Shown in pieces: positions 1-7,602 of a DNA stretch of 16,707 nt. Positions within the stretch are counted from its first letter, which is position 1. Each line of letters opens with the position of its first letter. This stretch comes from Parcubacteria group bacterium GW2011_GWB1_42_6 (GTDB lineage Bacteria > Patescibacteriota > Minisyncoccia > Portnoybacterales > GWB1-42-6). A program made the translations under genes and the position numbers. The notes below the pieces were generated by a model. That model worked only from the letters and a program-made list of their open reading frames with translations, did no database searches and was not told the origin of the DNA. Where the stretch lies: assembly GCA_000997475.1 (NCBI GenBank), contig LCEC01000007.1, positions 1 through 16,707 on the forward strand. The letters are read 5' to 3'.

Positions 1-21
1 TATTAAGGATTGGATATTTTA

Positions 22-90
22 TTGGAAATTGTAATTTGTAATTTTGAAATTATCATCAATCGCGCATCCGCGCGTATTTGTAATTTATAA
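22..90. repeat. AT-rich dispersed repeat upstream of rsmA
   Basis: The 16 bases at 22-37 (TTGGAAATTGTAATTT) recur exactly, inverted, at 1059-1074 on the far side of rsmA, and a shorter form, TTGGAAATT, is at 1131-1139. A GC-rich core with dyad symmetry (CGCG CATC CGCG, 61-72) follows, then more AT-rich sequence up to the rsmA start. It looks like a small palindromic repeat unit that forms the whole visible upstream region of rsmA. Any rsmA promoter would have to lie within or before it. A weak TATAA-like stretch at 85-90 is too close to the ATG at 97 to be convincing. There is no Shine-Dalgarno sequence before that ATG. Confidence 0.55.
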
Positions 91-96
91 ATCGAC

Positions 97-1020
97 ATGG
101 CAAACCCCCGCAAGATTCTAGAAAAATATAATCTTTCTCCCAACCATCTCTTGGGCCAAAATTTTTTAGTTGATGAAAATATTTTGAAAAAACTAATCGA
201 AGCGGCGGATTTAAAAAAAGAAGATATCGTTTTAGAAGTGGGGCCGGGGCTTGGCATTTTGACTTTTGAGCTTGCCAAACGCGCCAAAAAAGTGATCGCG
301 GTGGAAAAAGACAAGCGACTGGCCGAGATACTGGAAAACATCGCGCGGGAAAATAAAATAGAAAATCTGGAAATTATCCAAGGCGATATTTTAAAAATAT
401 TCCCTTCTGCCACATCCACATCTTCTTCTGTCATCCCCGCGCCGCGCCCTTCCGTAGCCTTGCGCGAAGGAGGGAAGGCGGAGATCCAGGTCGATTCCAA
501 ATTTACGGGTCTAGATTCCCGCTTTCGCGGGAATGACAAATACAAGATAGTGGCGAACATTCCTTATTATTTAACTTCTCACCTAATCAGAACCTTTTTG
601 GAATCGGAGAGTAAGCCCCAAACAATGATTCTAATGATTCAAAAAGAAGTGGCCGAGCGCCTCTGCGCCAAGCCTCCAAAAATGTCTTTGCTCGCGGCCT
701 CGGCGCAATTTTACGCCCAACCGAAAATCGCGAGCTCCGTTTCCAAAAAATCTTTTTGGCCTTCTCCCAAAGTCGATTCGGCGATAATTGAAATCAAACC
801 AAAAAAAGAAATTCCCGGCGAACCGGAGAAATTTTTCAAAGTCCTCAAGGCCGGCTTTTTGGCCCCGCGAAAACAATTGGCCGGAAATCTTGAAAGGGGA
901 TTAAAAAAATCCAAGCAAGAAATCTTGGAAGTTTTGCAAAGCCTCAATATCGATCCCAAACGCCGGGCCGAAACGCTGGAGGTGGAAGAGTGGGTGGAGA
1001 TAGGAAATAGGCTTAATTAA
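97..1020 (+). CDS. rsmA: 16S rRNA dimethyladenosine transferase RsmA/KsgA with an in-frame repeat insertion
   Basis: RsmA/KsgA uses S-adenosylmethionine to dimethylate two adjacent adenines in the 3' hairpin of 16S rRNA during small-subunit maturation. The start fits the family: NLSPNHLLGQNFL (residues 12-24), then the SAM-binding motif EVGPGLG (47-53), the acidic VEKD (69-72), GD (96-97), the catalytic motif NIPYY (154-158; family N-L/I-P-Y), and a basic C-terminal domain ending near KRRAETL. At 307 residues it is about 35-45 longer than usual. The excess is residues 111-148, low in conserved sequence and encoded by a palindromic repeat at 429-538 between the GD motif and NIPYY. The frame stays open across it and both flanks are normal, so the enzyme is probably functional. 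The gene faces the DUF192 gene and is separate from the secretion operon. The family is sure; tolerance of the insert is inference. Confidence 0.96.
   Translation: MANPRKILEKYNLSPNHLLGQNFLVDENILKKLIEAADLKKEDIVLEVGPGLGILTFELAKRAKKVIAVEKDKRLAEILENIARENKIENLEIIQGDILKIFPSATSTSSSVIPAPRPSVALREGGKAEIQVDSKFTGLDSRFRGNDKYKIVANIPYYLTSHLIRTFLESESKPQTMILMIQKEVAERLCAKPPKMSLLAASAQFYAQPKIASSVSKKSFWPSPKVDSAIIEIKPKKEIPGEPEKFFKVLKAGFLAPRKQLAGNLERGLKKSKQEILEVLQSLNIDPKRRAETLEVEEWVEIGNRLN
429..538 (+). repeat. Palindromic repeat inserted in frame inside rsmA
   Basis: Near-perfect terminal inverted repeats TGTCATCCCCGC (429-440) and GCGGGAATGACA (527-538) match at 11 of 12 positions. Inside are two hairpins: 445-453 against 472-480 (CGCCCTTCC with GGGAAGGCG, imperfect), and an 8-bp stem with a 4-base loop at 515-522/527-534 (ATTCCCGC TTTC GCGGGAAT). 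The left part contains the CCTTCCGTAGC...GCGAAGGAGG repeat seen again near 1146 and 16450. The encoded peptide (about VIPAPRPSVALREGG ... DSRFRGND) does not look like any part of RsmA. It resembles the Rickettsia palindromic elements known to insert in frame into genes; that parallel is structural, not a claim of homology. Confidence 0.85.
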
Positions 1021-1044
1021 GTAAATAATTTAATCAGCGAAATT

Positions 1045-1139
1045 AATTTCCAAATCCCAAATTACAATTTCCAATTAAGGTGTCCCGCAGCTGCGGGACT
1101 GATTTATAAATTCAGAAATTGAATATTTTGTTGGAAATT
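1045..1139. repeat. Palindromic repeat between convergent rsmA and DUF192 genes
   Basis: A roughly symmetrical unit bounded by AATTTCCAA (1045-1053) and TTGGAAATT (1131-1139), centred on a perfect 18-base palindrome GTCCCGCAGCTGCGGGAC (1082-1099). The left arm carries the inverted copy of the 22-37 repeat. It lies just past the rsmA stop and before the 3' end of the opposing gene, so the central hairpin could slow or end transcription from either side. It lacks a clear T-run, so I class it as a repeat rather than an intrinsic terminator. Confidence 0.65.
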
Positions 1140-1143
1140 ACCG

Positions 1144-1188
1144 CGTCCTTCCGTAGCCCCGAGTTTATCGAGGGGCGAAGGAGGAGAA
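1144..1188. repeat. CCTTCCGTAGC hairpin repeat, copy 2
   Basis: CCTTCCGTAGC, then a hairpin (CCCCGA / TCGAGGGG), then GCGAAGGAGG. The outer segments pair (CCTTC with GAAGG). Outer segments of the same type are found inside rsmA (about 449-473) and at 16450-16478, with differing central loops. This copy overlaps the 3' end of the DUF192 gene on the minus strand and supplies its last codons and stop. Confidence 0.75.
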
Positions 1189-1635
1189 ATTGGGAATTAG
1201 AAATTTTACACCATCTCCTTCCTTAATCCCGTATTTCTGGGCCAACCCCGCGTTTATTTCCAAAACATATTTTGAACCCCCGCCCGAATTGATCGCCGGG
1301 CACGGATCGTTTTCGCACGGAAGAACATCGGAAAAAACCGAAACCACTTTTTTATCCGCGCCGATAAAAATCACATCCAACGGAATTAGAGTGTCCTTCA
1401 TCCAAAAAGAACGCGCAGCCTCGTCTTTGAATATAAAAAGCATTCCGGAATCTTCCGGCAATTTTTTCCTAAACATCAAGCCTCGGGCGCGGTCATAATC
1501 GCTTGCGGCCAATTCGGCCTTAAAACAAACCTTATCAAAACAAACCCGCTCTTTTGCCGGCCCGATCGCGGCCAAAATTGTCAAAACCAACGCGATTGCC
1601 CCCAAAATCAAGATAAAAATATTTTTTTTCATCAT
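1165..1635 (-). CDS. DUF192 family exported or membrane-anchored protein
   Basis: A 156-residue protein. Residues 4-24 form one hydrophobic N-terminal helix (signal peptide or anchor), followed by a complete DUF192 domain: RARGLMFR (49-56), GMLFIF (64-69), SFWMKDTLIPLD (76-87) and YVLEINAG (123-130). The biochemical role of DUF192 is not established; the domain usually lies outside the cytoplasmic membrane. Cysteines 32/37 and 107/112 could form disulfides. The start is the first of two adjacent ATG codons. The final residues SSFAPR and the stop come from the CCTTCCGTAGC-type repeat, so the native C-terminus was probably slightly different. The gene runs opposite to both neighbours. Its upstream leader overlaps the double-hairpin repeat at 1643-1753. 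Confidence 0.92.
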   Translation of the reverse strand: MMKKNIFILILGAIALVLTILAAIGPAKERVCFDKVCFKAELAASDYDRARGLMFRKKLPEDSGMLFIFKDEAARSFWMKDTLIPLDVIFIGADKKVVSVFSDVLPCENDPCPAINSGGGSKYVLEINAGLAQKYGIKEGDGVKFLIPNFSSFAPR

Positions 1636-1642
1636 TATGAAC

Positions 1643-1753
1643 CCCTGCCTCCTCTCCTTTTTAAGGAGAGGATTGAGGTGAGGTAATTAATTTAGAATCA
1701 AAGAATTACCCCATCGCCCTTCGGGCACTTCCCCTTGAAAAGGGGAAGAGGCA
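1643..1753. repeat. Double-hairpin (BIME-like) repeat
   Basis: Two hairpins in inverted orientation: 1651-1659/1663-1671 (CCTCTCCTT TTT AAGGAGAGG) and 1728-1736/1740-1748 (CTTCCCCTT GAA AAGGGGAAG), with a small GCCC TTC GGGC hairpin at 1716-1726. Outward of the hairpins both ends read GCCTC on their own strand, and inward both have GAGGTAATT- or GGGGTAATT-like tails, so the whole unit is an imperfect inverted repeat. It sits between two divergent genes. It resembles paired REP-type elements, probably non-autonomous; no transposase is nearby. Confidence 0.7.
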
Positions 1754-1857
1754 AGAAGAAAGATTTATTTTCGCAGTTCGTCCCATATTGCAAAGTTAGC
1801 ATTAATTTCGCAGGTTCGCATTATGATTTTTATGTGGATAACCGCCAAAATTTTCTT

Positions 1858-1886
1858 TTGCGGCTTTACATTAATTATTGTATAAT
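1858..1886 (+). promoter_or_regulatory. Strong sigma70-type promoter of the secretion operon
   Basis: A -35-like TTGCGG at 1858-1863, a 17-base spacer, and a perfect -10 TATAAT at 1881-1886. The ATG of the first operon gene is at 1898, only 11 bases after the -10 box, so transcription would begin about 4-6 bases before the start codon. The message would be leaderless or nearly so, which fits the absence of any Shine-Dalgarno sequence. The site is predicted from sequence only. Confidence 0.72.
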
Positions 1887-1897
1887 TAAAACAAAAT

Positions 1898-2872
1898 ATG
1901 GCAAGCGAAAAGAGAAACCGAAAGTTAAGCATTGCGACGGCGATTTTTATATTATTCGCCGGAGTTTTTCTTGGCGGCTATTTGGTTTTAAAAAGCGGCC
2001 GGGGGTCAGCCGGCAAACTGGATGATATTTTGAACGGCAAATCAATCATCGCCGGAGTTTGCCAGCCGGATGCCTCAAACGCGCAAAAAGATTCCGATGA
2101 CGACAGCTTGAAAGATTGGGAAGAAATCCAAATCCATAAAACCGATCCCTGCAAGCCGGATTCGGACGGCGATGGATATTTGGACGGAGAAGAGATTGCT
2201 TCGGGCTACGACCCGACCAAAAAAGCGCCCGGAGACGAACTGCCCGGAACGAATCCCAAAACCCCGCGTCCCTTGCCGCAAAATCTAACCGAAGCCCTGC
2301 GGCAACGGTTAGCCGACCAAATTAAGAACAATGAAATCCGGCCGTTCAATGAAAAAGGGGAATTGCTTTCCCAAGAACAAATTGCCGCTTACCCCGGTCT
2401 TCAAAATTCCATTTCGGAAATAATTTCCAATGGCTCCCGCTATTTCGCTCCGGAGGAAATCAATGAATCTCAAATTAAAATTTCCAGCGATAACAGCAGA
2501 GAATCGATAAAAAAATATGCCGCGGCCGCCTTTGCGGCTTTCCCGGAATCGCCACGAACAAATTATGAATCCGAAAGCGAATTATTTTTAAATGCCATCT
2601 ATTCAAACGATTTATCCACGCTGGAAGAATACAGAAAGGCCTATGAAAAAGCCTACGACAATCTGAAAGAACTGGCCGTGCCAAGCGAAATATTTTCCTT
2701 GCACACCCGCCAAATGGAAATAATTTCCTCCCTCATAAAAATATATGATGGAATAAAAAGCATAAATTCCGATCCGCTGAAAGCCAATTTGGCCATACAA
2801 GCTTCGGAAAAAATTTCAAGCGATATAAAAAATTGGCTTTCCGATCTGTCTCTGTTCATTGACCAACATTAA
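1898..2872 (+). CDS. Membrane-anchored protein with thrombospondin type 3-like calcium-binding repeats
   Basis: A 324-residue protein with a basic N-terminus and one hydrophobic segment (about 11-31), giving a cytoplasm-to-outside anchor. Residues 65-76 (DSDDDSLKDWEE) and 88-99 (DSDGDGYLDGEE), with TDP (82-84) and YDP (104-106), are acidic repeats of the TSP3 or calcium-binding type, which coordinate Ca2+ in extracellular proteins. Cysteines 55 and 85 flank the first repeat and may pair. The rest is mostly predicted helix with no family I recognise. It is the first gene after the promoter at 1858-1886 and ends 3 bases before the next start, so it belongs to the secretion operon. A role as an external scaffold or adhesion part is inference. 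Confidence 0.85.
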   Translation: MASEKRNRKLSIATAIFILFAGVFLGGYLVLKSGRGSAGKLDDILNGKSIIAGVCQPDASNAQKDSDDDSLKDWEEIQIHKTDPCKPDSDGDGYLDGEEIASGYDPTKKAPGDELPGTNPKTPRPLPQNLTEALRQRLADQIKNNEIRPFNEKGELLSQEQIAAYPGLQNSISEIISNGSRYFAPEEINESQIKISSDNSRESIKKYAAAAFAAFPESPRTNYESESELFLNAIYSNDLSTLEEYRKAYEKAYDNLKELAVPSEIFSLHTRQMEIISSLIKIYDGIKSINSDPLKANLAIQASEKISSDIKNWLSDLSLFIDQH

Positions 2873-2875
2873 AAA

Positions 2876-5194
2876 ATGAAAAATCCGGCAATTAAAAATA
2901 GTGCTTTTAAAAAAACCGCGGCCTCTTGGCTTTTGGCCATTTTGCTTTTTAATCTGATTTTCGCGGGACTGGCCATTCCCCAAAAAAAAGCGCAAGCCTG
3001 GGGAGGGGATTGGGCGAATTATTTCCTGAACGCCGCCAAATGGACTTGGGATAAGGTAACTTGGGCATACGAAAAAGCCAGCGATGCCATAACCTCCGGA
3101 GTTGCCGCATGGGAAAAAAGCCACGCTTGGTATGTGGAAGCAATTAAAGCCGCGTGGAATGTCTTGCGCAAAAAAATGCTGGATGTTCTCGTTGATGATA
3201 TAGTGGATTGGATTAATGGGACAGATGGCAAGAGTCTTTATATCCACAATTGGGAAAAATATATGAATAAGGTGGTTGACGATGCCGCGGGAAACTTTAT
3301 TAGAGATTACTTGCACTTGGATTTATGCGAAACTTTCAAACCCAGTCTTTCTCTCCTTCTTGAAGCCACAAAAACAACATTTGATCAAAATGTCGCTTGC
3401 ACGCTTGAAGGAGTGGAAAAAAATCTTTCCGATTTCTATAAGGATTTCGGCGACGACGGATGGAAGACTTGGGCGAAGATTTCGCAAGGCCAAAATAATC
3501 TCTATGGCGCCTATTTTTTTGGAGTTGATCAATTATCCGGACAAACGCAAAAAGCCCTGAACAACGCGACGCAAAAAGCCATTTCTTCCGCCGGATTTTT
3601 GGGAGACGAGGTATGCGTAGAAAGAACTTGCACCAGCGGAAGTGGTAAAACAATATGGACGGAAGAAGCGCCGACAGGAGGATGGAAAAATGGAAAAGAA
3701 ACGGAAGTCGACGAGACAAAATACGCCGGCGCCACTTGCAAATGTTCTGAAACCCAAACCCGCACTCCCGGTAAAATTGTCGCTGACACAACGGCAAAAA
3801 CCGCCGGACTTGATATCGACTGGCTGATTTCGGCTGACGAATTCAATGAATATTTGGGAGCCATCGTAGACGCGGGAATCAGCCGAATAACGAGAAACGG
3901 AATTTTAGGCCTGGGATCGATCATAAAAGGCGATGATGATGAAAAAAATAGCATCAGAAATAGCGCGCCATCGGTCAATGTTAACCCCGAAATGTACGCG
4001 GACACCCAAGAAAATCAAAATCTCACCATAGCATTTGTCAAAGAACTGAATCGCATCAATCAAAATTTGGCAGTGCTCCAAAAACAAGGCCGGGCCAATT
4101 TAAAATTTATGGAAGAGAATTTAAAGAGACAGCAATTGGTTCTCGATTCTTTTGGCTGGGTTGTGAGCCATGGCTGCAATGGAGCCGTCGATGAACTTTT
4201 GAGATATGAATTGGAAGAAAGAGAAATTGACGCTTTCAGAATGACGGATATTTCCAATCCTTCAAAAATTTCAACCCTTCATGATTTTCCAAAATGCGGA
4301 GTCGTAAATCCGGCCACAAACGCCATAACCACCAAAGTTAAAATAGAATTCGACAGAATCGGCCAAATAATTTTTTTGCTAAATCCCGATCCTTCGTCCT
4401 GCGCAATTTCAGTGGAGTCAAAACAGCCTCAAATCCTCAATCTGCAAAATGATTATCTGCAGGATCTTAGATATAGATTCTCGCCCAATGAAACAACCGG
4501 CCAAGACAGAATTGATGAACAGATAGCAAAAACTCAAATGGCTTTAGCTTCAATAGAAAATTTCAGAACATCTGAAGAAAATTATTATAAAGCCAAAGAA
4601 GACTATTTAAAAATGGGAAATATTGACCCAATAACGGGCCAGCTGGATATGCCCGGTTTGCCTCCGGAGTTAGCCCAAGACACGCCTCAGGCAATAGCCG
4701 CCGCAACGGCAAAAGAGATAATGGATAAAAATTTATCGGATGCGATAGAAAAAACAAAAATAGTTATAGCCGCTTTGGCCCAAAAAGATTCCAAAGGAAA
4801 TTTTATGTCCGTCTCCATAAACGATTCAAAAAACACCAATCTGCCGCAACTTCACCGGGAAATCCAAGAAATATCTTCGGAAATAGCCGACCAGGCCGGA
4901 AACGCAGAAACTTTAAGAGGAATCTCGCAGACCGACCCGATAAGGCCTTCTCCCAAATGTACCGAAGAACAAAGAACCGGCAACACACTCACAAGCGATC
5001 TATGTTATATCACCGACATAGAAAAAGATCTTCTGGCGCATTTCTTCGGATCTCTGCCCAAATCGGTTGTCAAAAATATTAATTTGGCCGCTCCCGAAGC
5101 CAGAGAAATTTATGCCAAATTTGGACAAACAATACCCAGCCATATGGTGAGCGTATTACAAAATGAAGACTGGTGGATATGCCACACTGAATAA
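2876..5194 (+). CDS. Large secreted protein of unknown function, secretion-operon partner
   Basis: A 772-residue protein with a classical signal peptide: basic start, hydrophobic core about 17-34, and an AQA cleavage site at 39-41. The mature part begins WGGDWANYF, has several Trp-rich helices, a Cys-rich stretch about 245-290 (VCVERTCTS ... TCKCSET), long helical and possibly coiled regions about 375-425 and 545-660, and ends with Cys near the C-terminus (DWWICHTE). I do not recognise a family. Its place directly before the VirB6-like gene, with the stop and next start overlapping in TAATG, indicates coupled translation and a joint role. By position it could be a channel-associated or pilus-tip subunit, in the way VirB5-type proteins sit beside VirB6 genes, but no sequence similarity was seen. 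The start is the only early Met in front of the signal peptide. Confidence 0.88.
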   Translation: MKNPAIKNSAFKKTAASWLLAILLFNLIFAGLAIPQKKAQAWGGDWANYFLNAAKWTWDKVTWAYEKASDAITSGVAAWEKSHAWYVEAIKAAWNVLRKKMLDVLVDDIVDWINGTDGKSLYIHNWEKYMNKVVDDAAGNFIRDYLHLDLCETFKPSLSLLLEATKTTFDQNVACTLEGVEKNLSDFYKDFGDDGWKTWAKISQGQNNLYGAYFFGVDQLSGQTQKALNNATQKAISSAGFLGDEVCVERTCTSGSGKTIWTEEAPTGGWKNGKETEVDETKYAGATCKCSETQTRTPGKIVADTTAKTAGLDIDWLISADEFNEYLGAIVDAGISRITRNGILGLGSIIKGDDDEKNSIRNSAPSVNVNPEMYADTQENQNLTIAFVKELNRINQNLAVLQKQGRANLKFMEENLKRQQLVLDSFGWVVSHGCNGAVDELLRYELEEREIDAFRMTDISNPSKISTLHDFPKCGVVNPATNAITTKVKIEFDRIGQIIFLLNPDPSSCAISVESKQPQILNLQNDYLQDLRYRFSPNETTGQDRIDEQIAKTQMALASIENFRTSEENYYKAKEDYLKMGNIDPITGQLDMPGLPPELAQDTPQAIAAATAKEIMDKNLSDAIEKTKIVIAALAQKDSKGNFMSVSINDSKNTNLPQLHREIQEISSEIADQAGNAETLRGISQTDPIRPSPKCTEEQRTGNTLTSDLCYITDIEKDLLAHFFGSLPKSVVKNINLAAPEAREIYAKFGQTIPSHMVSVLQNEDWWICHTE

Positions 5195-7590
5195 TGAAAA
5201 ATAGAATTCCCAAAAAACTGATCCTTGGAATATTATTTTCAGTCCTTATCGCGGGAGGGATTTTTGTTTTCGCGGAAAACGCAAAAGCGCAAATGGGCGC
5301 AAATCCTGTTGGCCCCGCTATTCAGGGCCAATTTGATGCAATAAAAGACCAGGCCAAAGATCAAGGGGCAACTGATGCCGAAGCCAATGCCGCAGCGGCT
5401 AAATCTGTCTCTTCAAGCCAAACTTCAACAAGTGAAATGCGGATTCCGTTTCTATTCACGGCTATCGGCGGAATCTTGTGGCTGATAATGAAACTGCTAA
5501 GCGTCCTGATCCAATTCGCCGGTTATCTGGTTGATACGGCTCTGACGATCGGATCTTTCACCCACGCTTCAATCGTCCAAATCGGCTGGAGCATCACGCG
5601 CGATCTTTGCAATCTGGCTTTCGCGATTATTTTACTCTTTATGGCTTTCGGCACCGTTTTGCAAGTGGGAAACGTCAATCACAAGCTTCTGCCAAAACTT
5701 ATCGGCGTTGCTCTGCTTATCAATTTCAGCTTGGTTTTTGCCGGAATCATAATCGATTTTTCCCAAATTCTCACTCACTATTTCGTTGAAGCCGCCAGCG
5801 GCGACAAAGGAATGTCTTCCCAGCTGATGAATGCCCTTCAGATTGCCAGAATTTATGACACAAGCGATCTGCAAGCCAATAATAATATTTTTCAAAAAGC
5901 GATAAATATCGCGCTGGGCCCGACTTTGCTTATGATAACCGAGCAATTATTCGCCGTGATACTATTTGCGATCGCCACGTTCCTTTTTTTGATCTTCGCC
6001 TTGCTTCTGGTCGGCCGGATAGTCATCATCTGGATTCAGCTTATCTTTCTTCCTTTGGCCTTGGTCTCTTTGATTGTCAAAATTCCGGGAGGAGAAATGC
6101 TTTCTTGGGGAAAATGGAAAGACGAATTTTTTAAATGGGTTTTCTTCGCGCCGGTTTACACTTTTTTCATTTATTTGGCCTTAACAATAGCCCAAAACAA
6201 AACATTTGAAGGACTTACCAAAGCCAATCCTTACAAAGAAAATATCCAAGGAGTGATGGCTTCGGGATTCTACAAAGAGCCATGGATCATTTTTCAATAT
6301 ATCGCGATCGTAATGATAATGCTGGCCGGGCTTGAACCGGCTAAAAAACTCGGCGGACACGCCGGCAAACTCACAGGCCAAATGACCGGTTGGGCAAACA
6401 AAAAGGTTAAAGATTGGAGCAAGCGTCCGGGACAGTTTGCTTATGATAAATACGCGCCGGGAATTACCAAAACGGCAGGAGCCGCTCTCGCCGGAATAGG
6501 ACTGACAAGATTTGGAAACAGAATGCAATCCAAAGCCGTGCAAATCCAAGAAAAAGCGGAAGATCGCTCGCAACACAAAGCCTATCGAGCATCAATCAAA
6601 AATATGTCTCCCGAAGCCATGGCTTATGAGATGAATCATGCCATGGGAGTGCGAAAATTAATAGCCGCGGAAGAAATCAAGGCCCGAGGCATGAAGAAAT
6701 TGAGTGTTGAAGACGCAAGAGCAGCAATGGATACATTCCAAGGATTTAATAGGAGAAAAGATCTTGAAGAAGCGGAAGAACTTCGCCCTGAAGTGATTCA
6801 AGACGAAGAAAGGCAGAAGAAAGCCATCCAACGAGCCATTGAGGGCAGTAAAATTTCCCAATGGGCGCTAGGAGCATATGCTTCGCTTAATCCGAATAAT
6901 AAAAATCTGGTCGCAACAGACGCAAATAGCAATCCGATTCCAAATCAACCCGGCGCGAATCAAACATTTACTCTTGGCGCAGAAGCATTGAGACAGGTAA
7001 TAAAAAATCTCGGAGATACCGATTTTTCTGATGTCTTTAAGGGACTACCCAGACAGATGAAACTTGCTTGGGAAGCCTCTATGATGGAGCTGGTTAAAAA
7101 TCCAAATAGCACAATTCCCGCAGCCGAATTGGAAAATATAAGAAAAAATTTCGCTAATAATGTGGGAAAAATAAGACAAGCTTTCACCAATGCAAATGGA
7201 AGCGTTGATGAAGCAGCCGCCAAGGCGCACACCCAAGCAATGAGCCCCGAAGTTATGGCAAACGTCAGAAGTCCGATCGATCTTGATTTTATTGGGCAAA
7301 ACATTTTGCTAAGCCAATTGCAAGCAATCAGAGGGGAATTGAACGGATTGCAAAAAGAAACAATAATGCAAGGAATCAAGCACAGCGGAGATCAGGCCAA
7401 TATTGATTTTATTAGCAACGATCAATTCTGGGCAGGAAGCAGAAAAAAACAAAGAGGCGGAGGAAGAGGACAAAGGGGAGCGCAGAACCCACCGCCACCT
7501 CCGGGCGGAACAACCGGAGGACAGCAACAGAATCAGCCCGGCGGAGGAGCGCCTCCGGGAGGACAACCTAATCCCCCTGGAACACCATAA
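5194..7590 (+). CDS. VirB6/TrbL-like polytopic inner-membrane protein
   Basis: A 798-residue protein. Residues 1-33 form a signal peptide or first helix (ending NAKAQ). After a short polar linker come membrane segments at about 86-110, 138-156, 166-189, 249-273, 274-296, 315-334 and 365-381. This core of hydrophobic helices followed by a long cytoplasmic tail is typical of VirB6/TrbL proteins of type IV secretion systems, which form the inner-membrane channel platform. The tail (about 385-755) is charged and helical, and the last 45 residues are rich in Pro, Gly and Gln. The VirB6 assignment rests on topology and on neighbours (PrgI, VirB4), since the family is poorly conserved. The start overlaps the upstream stop by one base. 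The next gene follows after 12 bases. Confidence 0.85.
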   Translation: MKNRIPKKLILGILFSVLIAGGIFVFAENAKAQMGANPVGPAIQGQFDAIKDQAKDQGATDAEANAAAAKSVSSSQTSTSEMRIPFLFTAIGGILWLIMKLLSVLIQFAGYLVDTALTIGSFTHASIVQIGWSITRDLCNLAFAIILLFMAFGTVLQVGNVNHKLLPKLIGVALLINFSLVFAGIIIDFSQILTHYFVEAASGDKGMSSQLMNALQIARIYDTSDLQANNNIFQKAINIALGPTLLMITEQLFAVILFAIATFLFLIFALLLVGRIVIIWIQLIFLPLALVSLIVKIPGGEMLSWGKWKDEFFKWVFFAPVYTFFIYLALTIAQNKTFEGLTKANPYKENIQGVMASGFYKEPWIIFQYIAIVMIMLAGLEPAKKLGGHAGKLTGQMTGWANKKVKDWSKRPGQFAYDKYAPGITKTAGAALAGIGLTRFGNRMQSKAVQIQEKAEDRSQHKAYRASIKNMSPEAMAYEMNHAMGVRKLIAAEEIKARGMKKLSVEDARAAMDTFQGFNRRKDLEEAEELRPEVIQDEERQKKAIQRAIEGSKISQWALGAYASLNPNNKNLVATDANSNPIPNQPGANQTFTLGAEALRQVIKNLGDTDFSDVFKGLPRQMKLAWEASMMELVKNPNSTIPAAELENIRKNFANNVGKIRQAFTNANGSVDEAAAKAHTQAMSPEVMANVRSPIDLDFIGQNILLSQLQAIRGELNGLQKETIMQGIKHSGDQANIDFISNDQFWAGSRKKQRGGGRGQRGAQNPPPPPGGTTGGQQQNQPGGGAPPGGQPNPPGTP

Positions 7591-7602
7591 ATTTAGCTAA
7601 TC

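Noticed and set aside
3..560. Long open frame on the minus strand opposite rsmA
   Set aside because: It is antisense to a clearly conserved gene, and much of its length comes from the inserted palindromic repeat and AT-rich upstream sequence.
1082..1099. Intrinsic terminator between convergent genes
   Set aside because: The 18-base palindrome would form a good stem, but there is no T-run on either strand and it is the centre of a dispersed repeat. A role in termination is possible but not supported.
1735..2025. Possible small gene before the operon
   Set aside because: It starts in a hairpin repeat, runs across the promoter and overlaps the true first gene in another frame. It has no recognisable protein features.
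3529..4005. Open frame of 158 codons on the minus strand inside the 772-residue protein gene
   Set aside because: It is antisense to a long secreted protein with a clear signal peptide and has no start context or domain of its own.
2876..5194. VirB5 homologue call for the 772-residue protein
   Set aside because: Position next to the VirB6-like gene and export signal fit, but the length is several times larger and no VirB5 sequence features were seen.
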